Origin: Bacillota bacterium
Lineage (GTDB): Bacteria > Bacillota > Clostridia > Acetivibrionales > JANLFN01
Assembly: GCA_030705825.1 (NCBI GenBank)
Contig: JAUZPR010000011.1
Coordinates: forward strand, 1-46,692
DNA: 46,692 nt
Reading direction: 5' to 3'
A model generated the notes under the pieces. It was not told the DNA's origin and did not search any database. It was given only the letters and a program-made list of their open reading frames with translations. This document shows positions 1 to 8,393 of this stretch, in pieces (the first letter of the stretch is position 1; the number at the start of each line of letters is the position of its first letter). A program made the position numbers and the translations under genes.

Positions 1-2042
1 GGTCCCTGGAAAACAGGCATTATTACAACCGGAAACTCACTACCCTGGCTTTTATGTATTGTTATGGCAAAAGCAGGTTCTATTTCATCAAGAATACTGT
101 AATCATATTCAACAATTCTGTCGTCTTCAAATAAAACTATTATCTTTTGCTCCTTGTCATCTATTTTCTGAATAAGGCCCGTATCTCCGTTAAATACTCC
201 ATTTCCGTCAGAATAGGGTTCTGCAGCCCTTTCCCATCTCAGTTCATAATTATTCCTTATCTGCATTACCCTGTCTCCTTCTCTGAAGGTAAACCTGGGC
301 AACACTTTTTCGTTTTTGTTTCTTGCGGGCGGGTTAAGTATTTTTTGCAATTCCACATTAAGATTATGAACTCCGGTAATTCCCTTTTTCATCGGAGATA
401 ATACCTGGATATGCTTGATGGGATCATAACCATAGCTGTCAGGTATCCTCCTGCCGCATAAGTCTACGATTGTCTCTACCATACTGTCCTGGCTGTTTTG
501 CCTGAGAAAGAAGAAATCCTTATCCTTTTTCCCGATATAAGGCGGCTCCCCGTTATTTATTCTGTGAGCATTCACAACTATGAGGCTTTCTTCAGCCTGC
601 CTGAATATCTCGGTCAGCTTTACAACGGCTATGGTTCCGCTTTCAATTATATCCTTAAGAACTTTTCCCGGGCCGACAGATGGAAGTTGATCCACATCCC
701 CCACCAGAACCAGGCGCGTGCCGGGGGAAACGGCTTTCAACAGATTATTCATAATAAGTATATCTACCATTGACATCTCATCTATTATAACTACGTCGGT
801 ATCTATTGGGTTAGCTTCATTTTTTATAAAAACAGGCTCAACATTTTCCCCTGAATATCCGATTTCAAGAACTCTATGTATTGTCCTGGCTTCATATCCG
901 GTGGCTTCAGTCATCCTTTTTGCGGCTCTTCCCGTAGGTGCGGCCAGTGTAACCCTGTACCCCTCCATATTGAGCAGCATTATAATACTTTTTATTATTG
1001 TTGTCTTACCTGTGCCCGGACCGCCCGTAATTACAGTCACACCATTTATAATTGATTCCTTTATGGCATTTTTCTGCCTTTCTGCCAGCTCTATACCTTC
1101 CTGCTGCTGAACTTTCCTTAAAGCCTCGTCCAATTCATCCAGTTTGTATGAATACCTTACTTGCGACAGTTCATAAAGCTTTTTGCATACGCTTAATTCC
1201 GCAGTATGGAGAGATGCAAGATAAACCCTGTTTACTTCATAGTCTCTTTCAATAAAAACCGACTTATCCATGGCAAGTGAAAAAAGCGAATCCTCAATGT
1301 CAGTTAATTCAATATTAAGCAATTGGGATGCAAGCTCTTTCAATTTATCTTCAGGAAGATAAGTATGGCCGTTTTGCGTAGCCTGAGTCAGTACATATTT
1401 GATACCGCTTATAACCCTGTACTTGGATGAAGGGTCTATACCAAGACTTTCGGCAATTTTATCGGCTGTTTTAAAGCCGAGTCCGAAGGCTTCATCTGAA
1501 AGTCTGTACGGATTTGCCTTGATTTCATCTATAGTCCTGTCACCAAAAGCCTTATATATTTTGGCAGAATATGCAGGGCTTACACCATACTTCTGCAGAA
1601 ACATTGAAACTGCAAGAAGTTCTCTCTGTTCTTCAAATGCCTGTCCTATTTTTATTGCCTTATCCCTGCTGATACCTTTTATTTCTGTCAGCTGTTCAGG
1701 CTGATACTGCAAAACATTAAGGGCGTCAGCGCCGAATCTTTCTACTATCCTTGATGCCGTTACAGGCCCGATTCCTTTAACAACGCCTGATGCAAGATAC
1801 TTTTCAATTGCATCAATAGACTGCGGAAGCTTTTTTTCATACATCTCAACCTTGAATTGCTGTCCATAGTCGGGGTGTAACACCCATTTCCCCTCAATTT
1901 TTAAGATTTCCCCTGCATTTATAAAAGGCATATATCCAACAGCTATGATTTCCGAACTGTCATCTCTGATGGAACAAACCGTATATCCGTTCAATTCATT
2001 AAAATAAATTATTTCCTCTACAGTACCTTCAATAGAACTCAA
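1..2042 (-). CDS. recD2: RecD2-type ATP-dependent DNA helicase, 3' end cut by window edge
   Basis: SF1B 5'-3' DNA helicase of the RecD2/YrrC family, which acts in DNA repair without RecBC. The reading frame starts with TTG at 2042-2040, eight bases after a GGGTG ribosome site; the nearby ATG at 2047 is followed at once by TGA, so TTG is the likely start. About 680 residues are visible and the family is usually 720-760, so only the C-terminal end is missing. The N-terminal part carries the family's helix-hairpin-helix region (SGVVKGIGPVTASRIVERFG, then EQLTEIKGIS). Walker A (GGPGTGKTT) is at about residue 340 and Walker B (VVIIDEMSMVD) lies about 80 residues later. Downstream of it on the same strand the window ends; upstream is a small membrane gene. 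Function is taken from the family. Confidence 0.93.
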   Translation of the reverse strand, partial: MSSIEGTVEEIIYFNELNGYTVCSIRDDSSEIIAVGYMPFINAGEILKIEGKWVLHPDYGQQFKVEMYEKKLPQSIDAIEKYLASGVVKGIGPVTASRIVERFGADALNVLQYQPEQLTEIKGISRDKAIKIGQAFEEQRELLAVSMFLQKYGVSPAYSAKIYKAFGDRTIDEIKANPYRLSDEAFGLGFKTADKIAESLGIDPSSKYRVISGIKYVLTQATQNGHTYLPEDKLKELASQLLNIELTDIEDSLFSLAMDKSVFIERDYEVNRVYLASLHTAELSVCKKLYELSQVRYSYKLDELDEALRKVQQQEGIELAERQKNAIKESIINGVTVITGGPGTGKTTIIKSIIMLLNMEGYRVTLAAPTGRAAKRMTEATGYEARTIHRVLEIGYSGENVEPVFIKNEANPIDTDVVIIDEMSMVDILIMNNLLKAVSPGTRLVLVGDVDQLPSVGPGKVLKDIIESGTIAVVKLTEIFRQAEESLIVVNAHRINNGEPPYIGKKDKDFFFLRQNSQDSMVETIVDLCGRRIPDSYGYDPIKHIQVLSPMKKGITGVHNLNVELQKILNPPARNKNEKVLPRFTFREGDRVMQIRNNYELRWERAAEPYSDGNGVFNGDTGLIQKIDDKEQKIIVLFEDDRIVEYDYSILDEIEPAFAITIHKSQGSEFPVVIMPVFQG

Positions 2043-2085
2043 AACATTCACCCTTTGTATTTTCTATGTACCATTTTAGTATATA

Positions 2086-2460
2086 TTAAATAACCTTATT
2101 ATGAAAGTGTTCTTCAAACTCCGAAACTGCTTTTTCAGCATCCTGTTTTTCAAGGATTTTAATACATTCATAGTCTTTGCTTAATAATTTTAATATTTTA
2201 AGTGTGTCATCTGTAGAACCCATATCTATTACCGTAATTGAGCTTACGGGAATTATCCTGCCTATTGCATTTCCAGCTAATAGGTTTCTTAAAATACCTT
2301 CTATCTTTTCCTCCTGGTTCTTTACCTCAAGAATAAGCTTCATGCCCGGATTATATTCATTAAAACTTCTGTGTATTGAACCTGCTATGCTTATTACCAA
2401 TACTATTGCTCCATATACCGCCAATAAATAAATAAAAGTATCATAGATAACCTGTGACAT
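2086..2460 (-). CDS. Small membrane-anchored protein with a partial GT2-like fold
   Basis: About 124 residues. One hydrophobic segment near the N-terminus (roughly residues 8-27) is followed by a cytosolic part. Start chosen as ATG at 2460: GGCGGTG lies six bases upstream, whereas the longer GTG start at 2469 would sit inside that ribosome site. The stretch SSITVIDMGSTDDTLKILKLL resembles the nucleotide-sugar loop of GT2 glycosyltransferases (V-D-x-G-S-T-D-x-T), but there is no room for the DxD acceptor half, so it is probably not an active transferase. It lies 44 bases upstream of the helicase start on the same strand. I do not recognise a named family; function unknown. The GT2 resemblance is seen; everything beyond it is inference. 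Confidence 0.75.
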   Translation of the reverse strand: MSQVIYDTFIYLLAVYGAIVLVISIAGSIHRSFNEYNPGMKLILEVKNQEEKIEGILRNLLAGNAIGRIIPVSSITVIDMGSTDDTLKILKLLSKDYECIKILEKQDAEKAVSEFEEHFHNKVI

Positions 2461-2554
2461 ATATATCACCGCCTATTAATTATTCTATGAATATTGATAC
2501 TTAATGTTACTTGAAGAAATCATACTAAAATGTACAAATTTTATATGCCAATAA

Positions 2555-2583
2555 GAAGGAATTTGTAGAATCAAGTCGAATTA
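2555..2583 (+). promoter_or_regulatory. SigH-type promoter of the HD-GYP gene
   Basis: GAAGGAATT at 2555-2563 and CGAATTA at 2577-2583, 13 bases apart, fit the SigH consensus (RWAGGAWWT and HGAATWW) at every position. The gene starts about 130 bases downstream. The overlapping AGTCGAA is one base from a Spo0A box (TGTCGAA), which is suggestive only. No comparably good SigA promoter was seen nearby. Confidence 0.65.
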
Positions 2584-2716
2584 TAATATTACAAAACAAA
2601 ATCCCTACCTTTATACTTCTTACTAAAGCTTAAAAGTTATTTTAATTCCAGGTATTTACATTTTTTTGCTGCTGGTTTTTGCAACTTAGAAAATTTTACA
2701 TATGGGGTGAATTGCG

Positions 2717-3772
2717 CTGAAAAAGGTATCTATCAACGAAATTGTACCTGGTATGAAGCTTGCGAAGGACGTTTATTTGTCAGATGGCAGAGTTTTGCTG
2801 CTAGCAGGTTTTATAATAAAGAGCCGGTATATCAGAAAACTTGAATTATTTAATATTCCTTTTGTATATATAACCGAAGAAGAACCTGTAGCATTAACAG
2901 AGTTCAGTGAAGAACGGGTTTATGCAGAGGCCTTTAATACCATAAAATCGGTTATGACCTCGGTCCGTGAAGGCAAAGAGCTGGATATCGCAGCAGTAAA
3001 AGATACCGTCGATGATATTGTACATAAGGTAATAAATAATGAAACTGTTTTCATGCAGCTTACCGGAATAAGAGATATCGATAACTATACATTCCTGCAT
3101 TCCGTGGATGTTTGTATATACTCTGTCATAACCGGAAAAAAATTGGGCCTTAACAAGGAAGAACTTAATGACCTTGGGATTGGCGCTGTTCTTCACGATA
3201 TAGGCAAGTGCAAGGTGCCTAATGAGATACTTCTCAAGCCTGGTAAACTTACCGATGAAGAATTTAATATTATGAAACTGCATACGGTTTACGGGCATGA
3301 AATAGTAAGTAATACACCAGGGTTAAATAAAAAAATTGCTAATATAGCATGCCAACATCATGAGAAATGGGACGGTTCGGGTTATCCGTTGGGGATAAGC
3401 AAATACCAGATTGATAAATTTGCCCGTATTGTAACAGCCGCGGATATATATGATGCATTGACTGCAGACAGAATTTACCGGAAAAGGGATATGCCGCATA
3501 TGGCGGCAGAATATATCGTTGCTAACTCGTCTATTCTTATTGATCCTGAAATTGCCTCTATTTTTATAAAAAATATTACAGTTTATCCTGAAGGGGCAAT
3601 AGTGTTGCTTAATACGGGTGAAATAGGAAGTGTGATAGAAGCCAACAAGAATATGTCTCTCCGCCCGAAAGTCAGGATAATAGCGAGAAAGGAAGGCCCA
3701 CCGGTTCTTGAACCTTATACGGTAGACCTCATGCATGATCTTGACGTGTTTATTATTGATATACTGAGTTAG
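2717..3772 (+). CDS. HD-GYP domain protein (probable c-di-GMP phosphodiesterase)
   Basis: Probable cytosolic c-di-GMP phosphodiesterase. HD-GYP signatures are all present: HDIGK near residues 160-164 (counting from the CTG start), then H at the HTVYGHE and HHEKWDGSGYP segments. An N-terminal region of about 110 residues (KKVSINEIVPGMKLAKDV) precedes it, as is common in clostridial members. The first in-frame ATG, at 2753, has no ribosome site and would cut off the conserved KKVSINEIVPG segment. In the same frame a CTG at 2717 lies six bases after GGGGTGA, and an in-frame TGA just upstream at 2708 rules out longer versions, so a CTG start (351 residues) is the best reading. ATT at 2711 is the only other candidate. 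A SigH-like promoter lies upstream; a shared terminator separates it from the convergent metK. Confidence 0.88.
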   Translation: MKKVSINEIVPGMKLAKDVYLSDGRVLLLAGFIIKSRYIRKLELFNIPFVYITEEEPVALTEFSEERVYAEAFNTIKSVMTSVREGKELDIAAVKDTVDDIVHKVINNETVFMQLTGIRDIDNYTFLHSVDVCIYSVITGKKLGLNKEELNDLGIGAVLHDIGKCKVPNEILLKPGKLTDEEFNIMKLHTVYGHEIVSNTPGLNKKIANIACQHHEKWDGSGYPLGISKYQIDKFARIVTAADIYDALTADRIYRKRDMPHMAAEYIVANSSILIDPEIASIFIKNITVYPEGAIVLLNTGEIGSVIEANKNMSLRPKVRIIARKEGPPVLEPYTVDLMHDLDVFIIDILS

Positions 3773-3796
3773 TAGGGGCGGGGCTCTGCTCCACCC
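3772..3796. repeat. GTAGGG-led hairpin repeat, copy 1
   Basis: Begins at the last base of the HD-GYP stop codon. GTAGGGG is followed by a GGGCGGGGC / GCTCCACCC stem around TCT. It matches the sequence at 19344-19368 with one mismatch in 25 bases, so this is a dispersed element rather than a private terminator. It has no T-run. Confidence 0.7.
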
Positions 3797-3801
3797 GTTC
3801 A

Positions 3802-3871
3802 GAGTTCGGAGTGAGGAATTTGGAGTTGGGAGTTTGGAGTTGGGAGTTTGGAGTTCGGAGTTTGGAGTTCC
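3802..3871. repeat. Heptanucleotide tandem array, left half (GAGTTTG type)
   Basis: Ten back-to-back degenerate seven-base units (GAGTTCG, GAGTTGG, GAGTTTG and variants) with no indels. It faces the complementary AACTCTG-type array at 4069-4117, so together they form an inverted pair around the terminator between the HD-GYP gene and metK. Noncoding. Confidence 0.85.
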
Positions 3872-3885
3872 AGGTTATGTTGTAG

Positions 3886-3907
3886 GGAACGGTGCCCTCA
3901 CCGTTCC
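3886..3907. repeat. GTAGGG-led hairpin repeat, variant
   Basis: Perfect eight-base stem GGAACGGT / ACCGTTCC around GCCCTC, preceded by TGTAGG. A related inverted sequence sits at 5699-5722 behind ftsH (AACGGC...GCCGTT). Probably a member of the same short palindromic family as 3772-3796. Confidence 0.55.
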
Positions 3908-3926
3908 GTTACAGGTTTTAAGACAC

Positions 3927-3959
3927 AAAAATGGATAGTTCAAGAAACTATCCATTTTT
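3927..3959. terminator. Bidirectional terminator between the HD-GYP gene and metK
   Basis: Fourteen-base perfect stem (AAAAATGGATAGTT / AACTATCCATTTTT) with a five-base loop. A-run on one side and T-run on the other let it work for both convergent genes. Confidence 0.85.
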
Positions 3960-4068
3960 ATTTTATAATTTTTCAATTATGTCTTTACTCCGCTTCGAAG
4001 AAGCAGTAAGGCTTCGGAGTACTTCTTTTTCTCTCCCTTGATGTGAGGGAGAGATAGAGAGAGAGTTT

Positions 4069-4117
4069 AACTCCAAACTCTATACCCTGAACCCCCAACC
4101 CTGAACTCTGAACTTTT
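4069..4117. repeat. Heptanucleotide tandem array, right half (AACTCTG type)
   Basis: Seven units: AACTCCA, AACTCTA, TACCCTG, AACCCCC, AACCCTG, AACTCTG, AACTTTT. It is the reverse complement type of the array at 3802-3871 and stops four bases short of the metK stop codon. A CTCTCCCT/AGGGAGAG hairpin lies just to its left at 4031-4053. Confidence 0.85.
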
Positions 4118-4120
4118 ATA

Positions 4121-5311
4121 TTACAATCCAGCGTCCTTTTTCAACGCTTCGGCCTTATCGGTCTTTTCCCAGCTCAGATCTATGTCCAGCCTTCCAAAAT
4201 GTCCATAAGCAGCAGTTTGCCTGTATATAGGCCTTCTTAAATCAAGTGTTTTTATAATGCCTGCCGGTCTCAAGTCAAAATGCTTCTGAATCAATTCAAT
4301 AATTTTTGCTTCGGGAACCTTACCTGTACCAAAAGTATCAACCATAACAGATACCGGTTTTGCAACACCGATAGCGTATGCAACCTGAACTTCACATTTT
4401 CTGGCAAGTCCTGCAGCAACTATATTTTTGGCAACATAGCGTGCCGCATATGAAGCTGAACGGTCAACCTTCGTAGGATCTTTACCTGAGAAGGCTCCGC
4501 CGCCATGTCTTGCGTATCCGCCATACGTATCAACAATAATCTTTCTGCCTGTCAATCCCGAGTCACCCTGAGGTCCTCCTATGACGAAACGGCCTGTAGG
4601 ATTTACCAAAAACCTTGTTTTTGAATCAATAAGGTTTGCAGGTATTGTTGGTTTTATAACATGCTCGATTATATCCTTCTCGATTGTATCATGTTCAGCC
4701 TCGGGACCGTGCTGACTTGATATAACTACCGTATCAACTCTTACCGGTTTATCGTCTTCATATTCAACTGTAACCTGGGATTTACCATCAGGTCTTAAAT
4801 ACGGCAGTGTACCGTTTTTCCTTACCTCGCTTAGCTTCCTTGTAAGTGCATGTGCCAAGGATATAGGCATAGGCATTAATTCAGGAGTTTCATCACATGC
4901 ATATCCGAACATCATACCCTGATCTCCGGCGCCAATTGCTTCTATCTGGGCATCAGTCATTTCACCGGTTTTCGCTTCAAGAGCTTTGTCAACACCCATA
5001 GCTATATCCCCTGACTGTTCATCTATAGAAGTGATTACCGCACAGGTATCACAGTCAAATCCATATTTTGCCCTATCATATCCGATTTCTCTGATTGTAT
5101 TTCTTACTGTTTTTGTAATATCGACATAAGTTTTTGTGGTTATCTCACCCATAACCAGAACAAGACCAGTAGTTACGGAGGTTTCACATGCAACCCTCGC
5201 ATAGGGATCATTCTCATAAATGGCATCCAGAACAGCATCCGATATCTGATCGCAGATCTTATCGGGATGTCCTTCTGTAACCGACTCTGAAGTAAATAAT
5301 TTTCTTGGCAT
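4121..5311 (-). CDS. metK: S-adenosylmethionine synthetase
   Basis: Makes SAM from methionine and ATP in the cytosol. 396 residues, full length for the family. The start [29 protein letters not shown] is the classic MetK N-terminus; [12 protein letters not shown] and [17 protein letters not shown] are the other two family signatures (methionine/ATP and Mg/K binding). ATG at 5311 follows AAGGAGAG at good spacing. The gene is alone on its transcript, preceded by a SAM-I riboswitch with terminator, so it should be shut off when SAM is plentiful. It converges on the HD-GYP gene. Confidence 0.98.
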   Translation of the reverse strand: MPRKLFTSESVTEGHPDKICDQISDAVLDAIYENDPYARVACETSVTTGLVLVMGEITTKTYVDITKTVRNTIREIGYDRAKYGFDCDTCAVITSIDEQSGDIAMGVDKALEAKTGEMTDAQIEAIGAGDQGMMFGYACDETPELMPMPISLAHALTRKLSEVRKNGTLPYLRPDGKSQVTVEYEDDKPVRVDTVVISSQHGPEAEHDTIEKDIIEHVIKPTIPANLIDSKTRFLVNPTGRFVIGGPQGDSGLTGRKIIVDTYGGYARHGGGAFSGKDPTKVDRSASYAARYVAKNIVAAGLARKCEVQVAYAIGVAKPVSVMVDTFGTGKVPEAKIIELIQKHFDLRPAGIIKTLDLRRPIYRQTAAYGHFGRLDIDLSWEKTDKAEALKKDAGL

Positions 5312-5393
5312 TTAAATCTCTCCTTTATGTTATTTAATCTAGTTAACCCTCACCCCAACCCATCTCCCACGGCATTTGGCAAGGGGTTATAAT

Positions 5394-5424
5394 CAAATAA
5401 AAAACCTCTTCATACCGAAGAGGC
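5394..5424 (-). terminator. Riboswitch-controlled terminator upstream of metK
   Basis: On the minus strand CCTCTTC / GAAGAGG stem followed by TTTTTTATTT, directly after the SAM aptamer. This is the expression platform: the aptamer with SAM bound would leave this terminator free to form. Confidence 0.9.
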
Positions 5425-5435
5425 TTAATTTCTAT

Positions 5436-5538
5436 TTCCTCCTCATCTTTCAGGATTACTCCTGCAGGAATTGGCACCGATGCTTGCTGCCGGTTGCCGG
5501 GTTTCATAGGGCTCAGTCCCTCCACCTCTCTGGATAAG
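5436..5538 (-). ncRNA. SAM-I (S-box) riboswitch
   Basis: Minus-strand sequence holds the S-box core in order: CTTATC-AGAGAGGTGGAGGGA, then GCCCTATGAAACCCGGCAACC, then GGTGCCAATTCCTGC, closing with GATGAGGAGG. All are near-invariant blocks of the SAM-I class. It sits between a SigA promoter and metK, where such switches are known. A 60-codon open frame over it is an accident of the RNA sequence. Confidence 0.97.
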
Positions 5539-5563
5539 GTTCATATATTATTTTGTTACAATA

Positions 5564-5592
5564 AATGTAACATATGCATTTTCTTCCGTCAA
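5564..5592 (-). promoter_or_regulatory. SigA promoter of metK
   Basis: Minus strand TTGACG (5592-5587), 17-base spacer, TACATT (5569-5564), placing the transcript start shortly before the SAM aptamer. A palindrome GTTACA-N5-TGTAAC (5555-5571) overlaps the -10 box; it could be an operator or chance. Confidence 0.7.
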
Positions 5593-5611
5593 GGGCAAAA
5601 TTAAAAATTCG

Positions 5612-5639
5612 AAGTTCGGGGTTCGGGGTTCGGATCTTG
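5612..5639. repeat. Short heptanucleotide array (GGGTTCG type)
   Basis: Four units AAGTTCG, GGGTTCG, GGGTTCG, GATCTTG between the metK promoter and the ftsH terminator. Same family as the arrays at 3802 and 11701, but only one orientation. Confidence 0.7.
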
Positions 5640-5644
5640 GAAGG

Positions 5645-5677
5645 CAAAAAAAATGGGTAGCTATAATCTACCCATTT
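5645..5677 (-). terminator. Terminator after ftsH
   Basis: Minus strand AAATGGGTAG / CTACCCATTT, ten-base perfect stem with a seven-base loop, then TTTTT. Ends the tilS-hpt-ftsH transcript. Confidence 0.9.
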
Positions 5678-5728
5678 CCCTTATCTAAAATCTTTAACGG
5701 AACGGCGAGGATGCCGTTTCCTATTTTT

Positions 5729-7564
5729 TTATTCTCCCTGCACTATTGCTTCGCCGTTAAAAAGTTCCTCAAACTCGGAGCCTTCCAACTTTTCCTTTTC
5801 CAATAAGGCTTTTGCTATTCTATGCAGTTTTTCCATGTTTTCTTTCAGTATAGTTACAGTTTTTTCGTAAGCATTTGAAATAATGCCCTTAACTTCCTTG
5901 TCTATTTCAGATGCTACTTCTTCACTGTAGTTTCTGGTATGGCCGTAATCACGTCCAATGAAAACTTCGTCACTTTCGTTGCCGAAAATAAGGTTCTCAA
6001 GCTTCTCGCTCATACCGTATTTAGTCACCATATTCCTGGCGACGTTATTGGCCTGCTTCAAATCATTATATGCGCCTGTGCTTATCTCACCAAGCACCAG
6101 TTCCTCTGCTGCTCTTCCTCCCAGTGCTATGACAATCATTTCAATCAACTGTGATTTGGTCTGATAGCTCTTGTCTTCCTCAGGTCTGAAGGAGGTATAT
6201 CCGCCTGCCATACCTGATGGAATTATTGATATCCTGTCAACCCTGTCTGTTGATGATGCAATCTTAACAGCTATTGCATGACCAGCTTCATGATAGGCAG
6301 TAAGCTTTTTCTCTTTTTCGTTCATTACTCTGCTCTTCTTTTCAGGACCCATTACAACTTTGAAAGTAGCTTCCTTTACTTCTTCCATTCCTACGCGCTT
6401 CTTATCTTTCCTTGCTGCCAGAAGAGCGGCTTCGTTCAACAGGTTCTCCAAATCTGCTCCGGTAAAGCCTGAAGTATTCTTCGCAAGTTCATCCAGCTTG
6501 ACATCGGATCCAAGTGGTTTCCCTTTGGAATGTACCTTAAGAATTTCTTCTCTCCCTTTAATATCAGGTAATCCTACAACTACGCGCCTGTCAAACCTGC
6601 CTGGCCTCAGCAATGCAGGATCCAGGATATCAGGTCTGTTGGTAGCTGCCAGAATAATAACTCCTTCATTTACACCAAAGCCATCCATTTCGACAAGCAA
6701 CTGATTAAGCGTTTGCTCACGTTCATCATGCCCGCCGCCCAGTCCGGCTCCTCTATGTCTTCCTACCGCATCGATTTCATCTATAAAAACTATACAAGGT
6801 GCATTTTTCTTGGCCTGATCAAACAAATCCCTGACCCTGGAAGCACCGACACCGACAAACATTTCTACAAAATCAGAACCGCTTATACTGAAGAAAGGAA
6901 CCCCAGCTTCACCGGAAACTGCCTTTGCAAGTAATGTTTTACCTGTACCGGGAGGTCCGACCAATAAAACACCTTTCGGAATTCTTGCACCCAATTCAAC
7001 AAATTTCTTTGGAGATTTTAAGAACTCAACAATTTCTTTTAGTTCTTCCTTCTCTTCGTCCGCTCCGGCAACATCATCAAAGGTTACTTTACGTTTGTCG
7101 TCTATAGTCATCTTAGCTCGGCTCTTGCCGAAAGACATTACCCTGTTGCCGCCGCCCCCCTGAGATTGCTGCAGGAAGAATACCCAGAACAGAATAAATA
7201 TTACTATAAGACCTACCGTAGGAAGTATTGCAACCCACCATGGTGCGGTTGGTGGTGGCTGGAATGCGAAGGTCCTTATCTGATTGCTCTTTATGGCGGG
7301 ATTAATTTCCTGCATGAATGAAGTTACATCAGATATATAGACTACGTATTCGTTGCTTTTGCCTGCCACATCCTGTTTTATCAAATCAACGGTTGCCTTA
7401 TTGCCTTCTAATGTTATCTTATCAACATTGTTGGCTTGTATTTCCTTTATCAAATCGGAGTAATTCATCTCCGCAGGACTGCTAGAGTTGTTTAAAAGGG
7501 TTAATACCGCCAGAATTATCACAAAGAGCACAATGTAAAAGCTTATACCTTTTAAATATTTCAA
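5729..7564 (-). CDS. ftsH: ATP-dependent zinc metalloprotease FtsH
   Basis: Membrane-bound AAA+ protease that removes misfolded membrane and short-lived cytosolic proteins. 611 residues, usual length. Two membrane segments (residues 7-24 and 112-131) flank an extracytoplasmic FtsH_ext domain. Then come the AAA module with Walker A GPPGTGKT (203-210), Walker [13 protein letters not shown], an SRH with arginine fingers (RPGRFDRRV) and the zinc protease motif HEAGH. The start is TTG at 7564, seven bases after AAGGAGG; no ATG is available. It follows hpt and tilS, a gene order conserved in Firmicutes, with a terminator behind it. Confidence 0.97.
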   Translation of the reverse strand: MKYLKGISFYIVLFVIILAVLTLLNNSSSPAEMNYSDLIKEIQANNVDKITLEGNKATVDLIKQDVAGKSNEYVVYISDVTSFMQEINPAIKSNQIRTFAFQPPPTAPWWVAILPTVGLIVIFILFWVFFLQQSQGGGGNRVMSFGKSRAKMTIDDKRKVTFDDVAGADEEKEELKEIVEFLKSPKKFVELGARIPKGVLLVGPPGTGKTLLAKAVSGEAGVPFFSISGSDFVEMFVGVGASRVRDLFDQAKKNAPCIVFIDEIDAVGRHRGAGLGGGHDEREQTLNQLLVEMDGFGVNEGVIILAATNRPDILDPALLRPGRFDRRVVVGLPDIKGREEILKVHSKGKPLGSDVKLDELAKNTSGFTGADLENLLNEAALLAARKDKKRVGMEEVKEATFKVVMGPEKKSRVMNEKEKKLTAYHEAGHAIAVKIASSTDRVDRISIIPSGMAGGYTSFRPEEDKSYQTKSQLIEMIVIALGGRAAEELVLGEISTGAYNDLKQANNVARNMVTKYGMSEKLENLIFGNESDEVFIGRDYGHTRNYSEEVASEIDKEVKGIISNAYEKTVTILKENMEKLHRIAKALLEKEKLEGSEFEELFNGEAIVQGE

Positions 7565-7759
7565 TCAGTTCCCTCCTTATGCCGAATAAACAGCACCTTT
7601 AAAGCATTACATAAAAACTTTATTAATAAATCATCAACTTTATACCAAAACAAATCAATTATGGCTAATACACCATAACCTAGTACAATACATTATATTA
7701 ACATAACAGTTTTCAAAACACAATAACATCGGTTTTTCTTAATAACTATTCATAAAAGC

Positions 7760-8299
7760 TCAATCCATATATACTTTTGGACTAAGCGTACATACATCAG
7801 GCAAATTCCTGTATTTCCCCGCATAATCCAATCCATAGCCTATTACAAATTTATCAGGTATCTCTATACCCTCATAATCGATATCAATTTCTACTTTTCT
7901 TCTGGAGGGTTTGTCCAGTGCTGTGCATATTTTTACGCTTAACGGACCTCTGGTATTAAATAGCTCTTTTAAATGCTTTAATGTCAGACCTGTATCAACA
8001 AGGTCTTCCACTATAAGTACATGCTTGCCTGCAATATTTATATCGATATCCTTGATCAGCCTCACTATACCTGATGTCTTGGTAGAATTACCATAGCTTG
8101 ATACCGATATGAAATCCATATCTACCGGGATGGTAATCTCCCTCATCAAATCAGCCAGAAATACAAAACCGCCTTTTAATACTCCTACCAAAACAAGGTC
8201 CTTTCCTGCGTAGTCCTGTGAAATCCTTTTTCCTAACTCTCTTATTCTCTCATTTAATACTTCTCTTGATACCAGTATTTCTTCAATATCCCCTTGCAT
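7760..8299 (-). CDS. hpt: Hypoxanthine-guanine phosphoribosyltransferase
   Basis: Purine salvage: turns hypoxanthine or guanine plus PRPP into IMP or GMP. 179 residues, usual length. The PRPP loop is HVLIVEDLVDTGLTLKHL (near residues 93-110); VLKGGFVFLADL and DFVGYGLDYAGKYRNLP-like C-terminal segments (seen as FVIGYGLDYAGKYRNLPDV) match the family. ATG at 8299 follows GGAGG. It sits between tilS and ftsH. The 195-base gap between it and ftsH is AT-rich and holds a possible ftsH promoter, TATAAT at 7697-7692 with a poor -35. Confidence 0.95.
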   Translation of the reverse strand: MQGDIEEILVSREVLNERIRELGKRISQDYAGKDLVLVGVLKGGFVFLADLMREITIPVDMDFISVSSYGNSTKTSGIVRLIKDIDINIAGKHVLIVEDLVDTGLTLKHLKELFNTRGPLSVKICTALDKPSRRKVEIDIDYEGIEIPDKFVIGYGLDYAGKYRNLPDVCTLSPKVYMD

Positions 8300-8393
8300 A
8301 AATAATACCTCCAGATAATTATGATTGAGCTTGATTTTATCTATTTTTTTATTTTATGTTTGTCATAATATTATAACTGCTCCTCAAATACAA

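Noticed and set aside
5343-5525. 60-codon open frame upstream of metK
   Set aside because: It lies on the SAM-I riboswitch and its terminator; the RNA motif explains the sequence.
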